Below, in pieces: positions 4,517-9,641 of a stretch of DNA of 9,641 nt (its first letter is position 1; every line of letters begins with the position of its first letter). A model generated the notes under the pieces. That model was not told the DNA's origin, did no database searches, and worked only from the letters and a program-made list of their open reading frames with translations. Position numbers and translations under genes: made by a program. The DNA comes from an uncultured Collinsella sp. (GTDB lineage Bacteria; Actinomycetota; Coriobacteriia; Coriobacteriales; Coriobacteriaceae): NCBI GenBank assembly GCA_958423535.1, contig CATZRJ010000054.1, forward strand, positions 1 to 9,641, given 5' to 3'.

Positions 4517-7294
4517 TTACTTGCGACCGAACTTAATCTTGATGGCGCGTTTCAAAGCATACTTGCCCAGGCTTGGGAGCTTTTGCTCGTATTTGACCAT
4601 CGTGGAGCACTCGGGGCGGTCGCGATCCAGGTGGATGGCATCGAACGCACACTTGGTAGTGCACAGACCGCAGCCGATGCACTTGTTGGGGTCGACGATC
4701 GAGGCACCGCAACCCAGGCAGCGGGCGGTCTCGGCGCGCACCTGCTCCTCGGTAAAGGTCTCGACGTACTCGCTAAACGGCGCGGCCTTCTCGCGCTCGC
4801 GGTCGACATGCGCCACCTCGCGGCTCGCGTTGTCGTAGCTCTCGATCACGACATCGTCGCGGTCGAGCGCGGTGTAGCGGCGCTGATTGCGGCCGATGGT
4901 GAGCGTGGAGCCCGGCTGCACAAAGCGATGGATGGACACGGCGGCCTCGTGACCGGCGGCGATGGCATCGATGGCAAAGCTCGGGCCGGTGTAGACGTCT
5001 CCGCCCACAAAGATGTCGGGCTCAGCGGTCTGATAGGTCTGAGGATCGGCAAGGGCGCCCTGGCCGCGGCCAAGCTCCACCTTGGAGCCAGCCAGCAGAT
5101 CGCCCCACACAATGGACTGGCCAATCGACATGACGACACGGTCGGCATCGACACGGCGCAGATCGTTCTCGTCGTACTCGGGCGCAAACCGGCCCTCGTC
5201 GTCAAAGACACGCGTGCAGCGCTTGAAGGTGATACCGCACACACGACCGGCCTCGTCCAGGTGAACCTCCTTGGGGCCCCAGCCGCAACTGATGTGGGCG
5301 CCGTCCTCAACAGCCTCGCGACGCTCCTCCTCGCTAGCGGGCATCTGGGCCTCGCTCTCCAGGCAGAACATCTCAACGTGCTCGGAGCCCAGACGGCAGG
5401 CGTTGCGCGCGACATCGATAGCAACGTTGCCGCCGCCCACCACGATGGTGCGGCCGGGCAGCGCGTCGATCTTGCCACTGTTGAACTCGCGCAAAAAGTC
5501 GACGGCCACGGTCACGTCCTCGGCATCCTCGCCCGGAATACCGGCGAGGCGGCCGCCCTGACAGCCGATGGCAACATAAAAGGCCTTAAAGCCCTGCTCG
5601 CGCAGCTCGTCGAGCGTCACATCGCGACCGACCTCAACGCCATAGCGGAACTCGGCGCCCATCAGGCGAATGATCTCGACCTCGGCCTCGATAACATCCT
5701 TCTGCAGCTTAAAGCTGGGAATACCGTAGGTGAGCATACCGCCCGGGCGCTCGTTTTTCTCGAACACGACGGGCTTGTAGCCCTTCTCGGCCAGATAGAA
5801 GGCGCAGGACAGACCGGCCGGGCCGGCACCGATAATGGCGATCTTCTGGTCGAAGCCGCCGGCACGCGTCGGCGTCACCACGGGCGGGACATAGCGGGTC
5901 GCGGCATCCAGATCGCGCTGGGCGATGAACTTCTTGACCTCGTCGATAGCCACGGCTGCATCCACGCGACCGCGGGTGCAGGCGTCCTCGCAGCGGCGAT
6001 TGCACACGCGGCCGCAGATAGCGGGCAGCGGGTTCTCGCGCTTGATGAGCGCCAGTGCCTCGTCATAGCGGCCCTGCGCCGCAAGCTTTAGATAGCCCTG
6101 AACGGCAACGTGCGCGGGGCAGGCCGTCTTGCAGGGCGCGGTGCCGGACTCGTGCGTCTCGATACGGTTATCGTTGCGATAGTTGGGCGACCACTTGGTG
6201 TGGTCCCACTTGGTGGCATCGGGCAGCTCCTGGCGCGGATACTCAGGCACCTGTCCGCCGGCTTTTTTGCTGCAGAGCTTCTGGCCGAGCTTGGCGGCGC
6301 CGGCCGGACACACCTCAACGCAGCGACCGCAAGCCACGCACTTGTCCTTCTCGACCTTGGCGACATAGGCCGAGCGCGACAGGTTGGGTGTGTTGAACAG
6401 CTGCGAGGTACGCAGGGCGTAGCACACGTTAACGTTGCAGTTGCAGATGGCGAAGATTTTGTTCTCGCCGTCGATATTGGTGATCTGGTGCACAAAGCCG
6501 TTGTCCTCGGCCTGGCGCAAGATGTCGTAAACCTCGTCGCGCGTCACATAGTGGCCGCGGTCGGTCTCGACCACATAGTCGGCCATATCGCCCACGGCAA
6601 TGCACCAATCGGCCGGGTCGTCGGCGCAACCCTCGCCCATCACACGACGGCTCGCGCGGCAGCTGCAGGTGCTGGCGGCATACTTGCCCTCGTATTTGTC
6701 GAGCCAATGCTCGATATGCTCAATCGGCACCGAGGTGCTCGAAGCATCGATAGCCTTCTCGACCGGAATGACGTGCATGCCGATACCGGCGCCTCCGGGC
6801 GGCACCATCGGCGTGGCTTTGGACAGCGGCCCCTTGGACGCCTGCTCAAAGAACTTGGCATAGACCGGATGCTCCTCGAGCTGACTCAAGCGCATGTTGA
6901 GGAACTCGGCGGAACCCGGTACCAGCATGGGCAGCACCCACTGCTTGGCGCGCTCGGGATTTTCCCAGTTGTACTCGAGCAGACCCGTGTAGCTCATGTC
7001 GTCGAGCATCTTCTCAATCTGGGCCTCGGGCATGCCGGTGAGCTTGACCATCTCGGGCAGCGTGTAGGGACGGCGCATCTTCATCTTGCAGAGCACCTCG
7101 GCCTGCTCGTCGGTCGCGGCCTCGGCAAACGACCAGTACTCGTAGCCCAGCAGCTCGTCGCGATGCAGCAGACGGTTGGTGCAGTGCTCGCACAGTTTGA
7201 CGATGGCCTCGCGCGGATGCTCCGGCAGCGGCGGCACAAACTCCGCGCCGATATCGGGCTCGGTGTAGCTAATTCCCGGTCCGTTGAGAATCAT
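4517..7294 (-). CDS. Multi-[4Fe-4S] FAD/NAD(P)-dependent oxidoreductase, GltD/NfnB-like
   Basis: This 925-residue cytoplasmic protein has a pyridine-nucleotide oxidoreductase core like the glutamate synthase small subunit. In order it has: an N-terminal region with CEHC (35-38) and a possible winged-helix segment (75-112); a cysteine-rich part with CSC (210-212), C223, C231 and CNCNVNVC (284-291); a ferredoxin motif CVACGRCVEVCP (319-330); the GltD-type Fe-S helix domain (C388, C392, C427, C431, C435, C439); the FAD site GAGPAG (489-494); the NAD(P) site VVGGGNVAIDVAR (618-630); the second FAD contact GGDVYTG (764-770); and C-terminal cysteines CLGCG (859-863) and CIGCGLCTTKC (872-882). It should pass electrons between NAD(P)H and an unknown partner. 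The start at 7294 has AAGGG 6 bp upstream; the open frame continues to 7666 only by crossing the promoter and tetR. No glutamate synthase large subunit is nearby, so GltD itself is unlikely. Confidence 0.85.
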   Translation of the reverse strand: MILNGPGISYTEPDIGAEFVPPLPEHPREAIVKLCEHCTNRLLHRDELLGYEYWSFAEAATDEQAEVLCKMKMRRPYTLPEMVKLTGMPEAQIEKMLDDMSYTGLLEYNWENPERAKQWVLPMLVPGSAEFLNMRLSQLEEHPVYAKFFEQASKGPLSKATPMVPPGGAGIGMHVIPVEKAIDASSTSVPIEHIEHWLDKYEGKYAASTCSCRASRRVMGEGCADDPADWCIAVGDMADYVVETDRGHYVTRDEVYDILRQAEDNGFVHQITNIDGENKIFAICNCNVNVCYALRTSQLFNTPNLSRSAYVAKVEKDKCVACGRCVEVCPAGAAKLGQKLCSKKAGGQVPEYPRQELPDATKWDHTKWSPNYRNDNRIETHESGTAPCKTACPAHVAVQGYLKLAAQGRYDEALALIKRENPLPAICGRVCNRRCEDACTRGRVDAAVAIDEVKKFIAQRDLDAATRYVPPVVTPTRAGGFDQKIAIIGAGPAGLSCAFYLAEKGYKPVVFEKNERPGGMLTYGIPSFKLQKDVIEAEVEIIRLMGAEFRYGVEVGRDVTLDELREQGFKAFYVAIGCQGGRLAGIPGEDAEDVTVAVDFLREFNSGKIDALPGRTIVVGGGNVAIDVARNACRLGSEHVEMFCLESEAQMPASEEERREAVEDGAHISCGWGPKEVHLDEAGRVCGITFKRCTRVFDDEGRFAPEYDENDLRRVDADRVVMSIGQSIVWGDLLAGSKVELGRGQGALADPQTYQTAEPDIFVGGDVYTGPSFAIDAIAAGHEAAVSIHRFVQPGSTLTIGRNQRRYTALDRDDVVIESYDNASREVAHVDREREKAAPFSEYVETFTEEQVRAETARCLGCGASIVDPNKCIGCGLCTTKCAFDAIHLDRDRPECSTMVKYEQKLPSLGKYALKRAIKIKFGRK

Positions 7295-7387
7295 GGTTGT
7301 CCCTTCTCTTGCCGCAGTCCGACGAGGCCGCAGCACCCCTCTTTTTTGCGGGCCGGACATGCCCCCATGCCGTTCACCCGCCATTAG

Positions 7388-7402
7388 TTGACATTGTGTC
7401 AA
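7388..7402. promoter_or_regulatory. Palindromic operator 1 in the divergent promoter region
   Basis: TTGACA-TTG-TGTCAA is a perfect 6+3+6 inverted repeat. It shares the pattern TTGAC-N5-GTCAA with the site at 7411-7425, and the two centres are 23 bp apart, about two helical turns. Position and form fit binding by the adjacent TetR-family regulator. The match is read directly from the sequence; the binding protein is inferred. Confidence 0.7.
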
Positions 7403-7404
7403 AA

Positions 7405-7435
7405 ATAGTATTGACGAACCGTCAACAATATTCAA
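7405..7435 (-). promoter_or_regulatory. Candidate promoter for the flavoprotein/hypA operon
   Basis: On the minus strand TTGAAT (7430-7435) and TACTAT (7405-7410) resemble -35 and -10 boxes with a 19-bp spacer, longer than the usual 17. Operator 2 (7411-7425) lies wholly inside the spacer, so a bound repressor would block RNA polymerase. Transcription from here would give a leader of roughly 100 nt. The long spacer keeps confidence low. Confidence 0.35.
7411..7425. promoter_or_regulatory. Palindromic operator 2 in the divergent promoter region
   Basis: TTGACG-AAC-CGTCAA is a perfect 6+3+6 inverted repeat of the same design as the site at 7388-7402. It lies 59 bp before the tetR start codon and 116 bp before the flavoprotein start, a position from which both directions could be controlled. 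Confidence 0.7.
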
Positions 7436-7484
7436 GACTGTTAGGCGAACGGTCGGGCTCAAACGGATGAAAGGCGGCAAGCGC

Positions 7485-8147
7485 ATGAGCGATAATGCAG
7501 CGAACACTTCTGTGGCCGACGCCGTCCCCGCGCCCGACAGCGCGGCAAAGCGCCTGACGGGCGACGAGCGCCGTCGCGAGATTCTCGCCGCCGTGCGCAC
7601 CGTGAGCTCCGAGCTGGGCGTGTCGCATCTATCCGTCTCGGCCGTGACCAAGCGAGCCGGCTGCACGCGCTCGCTGTTCTACCACTACTTCGCCGACATG
7701 GACGCCGCCGTCACCGCCGTAATGGACGAGGCAATCGACGGCTTTATCTCCGAGCTCGAGCAGTGGAATGCCAGCCGCACCGTTGGCGATATCGAGGGCG
7801 CGCTCGACACCGTCGCCCCGCTCTTTAAGCGTCTGGTCGCCAGCGGCCACGAGCTGCCGAGTACGCTCACCTCAAGCAGTGGCGCGCTCTACGGCGGCTT
7901 TTTGCACAACGTGGTCCAGCGCGTGGCGCAATACATCTGCGACACCACCGTGGTGGACTTTGTCGCCCATCATGAGCTACGCATCGACCATGTCTACGAG
8001 ACGTTCTACACCCTCATCATGGGGTTGTTGATGTATATCCGCACACACCCCGATGTGCCCGACGAGACGGTCAAGGAAGTCATCGCCTCGACACTCCACA
8101 TCGAGGGCTATACCGCCAAGTATCCGGAGCGCAAGCCCCAGAACTGA
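7485..8147 (+). CDS. TetR/AcrR family transcriptional regulator
   Basis: The 220-residue protein has the TetR layout. A DNA-binding domain spans about residues 27-75, with RREILAAVRTV as helix 1, the helix-turn-helix at about 48-68 (LSVSAVTKRAGCTRSLFYHYF), and the typical LFYHYFADMDAAVTAVM end. A helical ligand-binding/dimer domain (about 80-205) follows. The first 25 residues are Ala/Asp-rich and probably disordered. The ATG at 7485 is chosen because AAAGG lies about 10 bp upstream; the in-frame ATG at 7467 has no such motif. It is divergent from the flavoprotein operon, and two perfect palindromes occupy the gap, so control of itself and of that operon is likely. Its ligand cannot be told from sequence. 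The DUF5692 gene follows 63 bp later on the same strand. Confidence 0.9.
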   Translation: MSDNAANTSVADAVPAPDSAAKRLTGDERRREILAAVRTVSSELGVSHLSVSAVTKRAGCTRSLFYHYFADMDAAVTAVMDEAIDGFISELEQWNASRTVGDIEGALDTVAPLFKRLVASGHELPSTLTSSSGALYGGFLHNVVQRVAQYICDTTVVDFVAHHELRIDHVYETFYTLIMGLLMYIRTHPDVPDETVKEVIASTLHIEGYTAKYPERKPQN

Positions 8148-8164
8148 CGACATTTGGCCAAACT

Positions 8165-8192
8165 GCCCGCGATCGGAAGAGGGGCCGCGGGC
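8165..8192 (+). other. Intercistronic GC hairpin between tetR and the DUF5692 gene
   Basis: GCCCGCG (8165-8171) pairs perfectly with CGCGGGC (8186-8192) around a 14-nt loop. No T tract follows, so it is not an intrinsic terminator. The ribosome binding site of the next gene (AGGAG) follows within about 10 nt. The hairpin may tune relative expression or mRNA stability in a tetR-DUF5692 transcript. Confidence 0.5.
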
Positions 8193-8210
8193 GTGTGAAA
8201 GGAGAGCAGC

Positions 8211-9218
8211 ATGCTGTTCGATGTTTGGGGTAGCGATACCCTTATCCACTGGGCCGGCTGGGCCATGGTCTTTATTGGCCTGATCGTGCTCAACGAGGTC
8301 GGCCGCCGCACCAAGCTGGGCGCGGCAATCATCTTTGGCGTGGCTCCGCTGGCCATGACCATCTACTGCGTCGCCATCGCCGTCGGCGTTTCGCAGGGTG
8401 CCGAGTGGGCGCTCACCAACCCCACCCATGTGTTCCAGAACAGCTGGTTCCACTACGCCAAGGTATACGCGGCGCTGGCCGGTTGCTGGGGCTTCATTGC
8501 CATTAAGTACCAGTGGGGGAAGATCGGCAAGGCGCATTGGTTCCGCGCATGGCCGTTTGTGATCGTCGCCATCAACATCATGATCGCCGTCGTGTCCGAC
8601 TTCGAGAGCGCCTATCACTTCTTTGTCCTGGGCGAGTCCACCTGGGTCACCTCCGAAGGTGCTACGCAGCTGGCCGGCTGGAACAACGTGTTCAACGGCA
8701 TCGCCGGTATCATCAACATCTTCTGCATGACCGGTTGGTGGAGCGTCTACGCCTCCGAGGATCAGACCGATATGCTGTGGCCCGACATGACCTGGGTCTA
8801 CATCATCGCCTACGATATCTGGAACTTCTGCTACACCTACAACTGCCTGCCCACCCACTCCTGGTTCTGCGGCTTTGCGCTGCTGCTGGCGCCCACCGTC
8901 GCCGCCTTTATCTGGAACAAGGGCGGCTGGATCCAGAACCGCGCCTTTACGCTGGCCATTTGGTGCATGTTTGCCCAGGTGTTCCCGTACTTCCAGGAGG
9001 AGTCCATCTTTGTGACCCACTCCACGCTCGACCCCGGCGCCGCCACCGCGGTCTCGATCGCCGCACTGGTCGCCAATGTCGCCGCGATCATCTACATCGC
9101 CTACCGCGCCAAGAAGCTCGGCCGCAATCCCTACAAGCAGGATGTCTTTGAGGGCACCAGCGATTGGGAGAAGGCTACCGCTCGCCGCGCCAAGGTGGAT
9201 TACGCGCACGCCGAGTAA
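8211..9218 (+). CDS. DUF5692 family multi-pass membrane protein
   Basis: I recognise this 335-residue protein as DUF5692-like, a family without an assigned function. It is an integral membrane protein with about nine hydrophobic segments: roughly residues 12-30, 37-60, 83-100, 113-129, 157-179, 193-210, 219-236, 245-261 and 278-299. It is unusually rich in Trp, Tyr and Phe inside and next to these segments (for example WNNVFNG, TGWWSVY and IWNFCYTYNC). Conserved-looking polar motifs within the membrane region (YDIWNFCYTYN, PTHSWFCGF, FPYFQEESIF) suggest a substrate path or cofactor site. The C-terminal 35 residues are basic and presumably cytoplasmic. AGGAG lies 6-7 bp before the ATG. It follows tetR and is closed by a strong terminator. 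Transport of the ligand sensed by TetR is a reasonable guess, not shown by the sequence. Confidence 0.8.
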   Translation: MLFDVWGSDTLIHWAGWAMVFIGLIVLNEVGRRTKLGAAIIFGVAPLAMTIYCVAIAVGVSQGAEWALTNPTHVFQNSWFHYAKVYAALAGCWGFIAIKYQWGKIGKAHWFRAWPFVIVAINIMIAVVSDFESAYHFFVLGESTWVTSEGATQLAGWNNVFNGIAGIINIFCMTGWWSVYASEDQTDMLWPDMTWVYIIAYDIWNFCYTYNCLPTHSWFCGFALLLAPTVAAFIWNKGGWIQNRAFTLAIWCMFAQVFPYFQEESIFVTHSTLDPGAATAVSIAALVANVAAIIYIAYRAKKLGRNPYKQDVFEGTSDWEKATARRAKVDYAHAE

Positions 9219-9286
9219 CATGTTGGTCGCTGTTGGCACTTGGGCATAGGCCCGCCCGCCAGGATTTTCAATCCAATGTCTCGCAG

Positions 9287-9328
9287 AGCCCCCGGAAAGC
9301 GTTTCGCTCGCTTTTCGGGGGCTTTTGT
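9287..9328 (+). terminator. Rho-independent terminator after the DUF5692 gene
   Basis: Arms 9287-9301 and 9309-9323 form a 15-bp stem (14 Watson-Crick pairs and one G-T) around a 7-nt loop, followed by TTTTGT. It lies about 70 bp beyond the DUF5692 stop codon and ends the tetR-DUF5692 unit. Confidence 0.92.
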
Positions 9329-9455
9329 CGTCGCGCCTCTATTCATCTATTCAAAAACATGCGCATATTTAAAATCGGATTTCAAATCATGCGGCGGCTC
9401 TATGGGGTCCCGTTTTTGGGTACAGTGTTGTCCCGATATTGAGCTTGGGGGATAT

Positions 9456-9641
9456 ATGAAAGATGAGACGATGGACCAAGAGGATGCGGCCCAAGATGCA
9501 GAAGCGTGCGCCGAGGCCCTGGAGAGCCTAGACCAGATCGCGCTGGCCGAGATTGCGTTTGACGATTCGAGCGTCGATGCGCAGGATGAGCCGGAAATCG
9601 AGGCGCAGCCCGATGATCAGGATGCAAAAGACGATGGCGCC
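9456..9641 (+). CDS. N-terminal part of a very acidic protein of unknown function (runs off the window)
   Basis: An open frame starts at ATG 9456, 4 bp after GGGGG, and stays open for 62 codons to the window edge. The visible part has 23 Asp or Glu and only two Lys, with many Ala and Gln, and no hydrophobic segment or known motif. It begins MKDETMDQEDAAQDAEACAE and looks like a disordered acidic N-terminal extension rather than a folded domain. An alternative start is the Met at 9471. It is downstream of a strong terminator, so it should have its own promoter in the AT-richer 9330-9450 stretch, where I find no convincing -35/-10 pair. The identity of the protein cannot be decided from this fragment. 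Confidence 0.6.
   Translation, partial: MKDETMDQEDAAQDAEACAEALESLDQIALAEIAFDDSSVDAQDEPEIEAQPDDQDAKDDGA

Noticed and set aside
4067..6091. A 674-codon open frame on the plus strand opposite hypA and the flavoprotein gene
   Set aside because: It is a mirror of two recognised genes, rich in Ala, Leu, Gly and His without domain motifs. Stop codons are rare in this frame because of the high GC content.
6110..7387. A 425-codon plus-strand open frame opposite the start of the flavoprotein gene
   Set aside because: Composition and position mark it as a shadow of the minus-strand gene, and it runs into the regulatory gap.
7295..7666. N-terminal extension of the flavoprotein to a start at 7666
   Set aside because: The extension would run through the divergent promoter region with its two operators and into tetR. 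Its residues are low-complexity Arg/Ser/Ala, while the ATG at 7294 has a ribosome binding site.
7977..9239. A 420-codon minus-strand open frame opposite tetR and the DUF5692 gene
   Set aside because: It is antisense to a protein with clear membrane segments and a good ribosome binding site, and has no domain signal of its own.

Overview
The window looks like a chromosomal piece of a high-GC anaerobic gut actinobacterium of the Coriobacteriia, most likely Collinsella. This is an inference from the style of the proteins: a Firmicutes-like mannose PTS with ManO in a GC-rich genome, a large Fe-S flavoprotein, and a DUF5692 membrane protein. No marker gene here proves the taxon. Coding regions are GC-rich, while the long intergenic stretch around 3657-4057 is clearly more AT-rich.

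Left end (1-370, minus strand): a tRNA-Arg(CCT) gene at 160-235. Downstream of it (lower coordinates) lies a partial direct copy of its own 3' end and trailer, offset by 126 bp. Between the two is a 24-bp inverted copy of its T-arm region. A large palindromic repeat (294-362) separates the tRNA from the next gene.

Mannose PTS operon (371-3653, minus strand, read right to left): manX (fused EIIAB), manY (EIIC) and manZ (EIID), with short gaps and strong ribosome binding sites. A rho-independent terminator follows, and then manO (DUF956), whose ribosome binding site comes directly after that terminator. Together these make a phosphoenolpyruvate-driven importer for mannose/glucose-type hexoses plus an accessory protein. 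The promoter region lies in the AT-rich gap, which also carries a second copy of the palindromic repeat (3979-4047).

Redox and maturation pair (4058-7294, minus strand): a 925-residue GltD/NfnB-like FAD oxidoreductase with many cysteine motifs, followed 30 bp later by hypA, a nickel chaperone for [NiFe]-hydrogenase maturation, here with an extra acidic tail.

Divergent side (7485-9218, plus strand): a TetR-family regulator and a DUF5692 multi-pass membrane protein, closed by a strong terminator. The gap between the flavoprotein and tetR holds two perfect 15-bp palindromes of the same design (TTGAC-N5-GTCAA), with centres 23 bp apart. This suggests the regulator controls both itself and the flavoprotein/hypA operon. 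A very acidic reading frame starts at 9456 and runs off the window.

The observations most worth following are: the repeat that sits 8-10 bp beyond the stop codon of two unrelated genes, the self-complementary tRNA trailer, the paired TetR operators, and the unassigned TetR/flavoprotein/HypA/DUF5692 neighbourhood.
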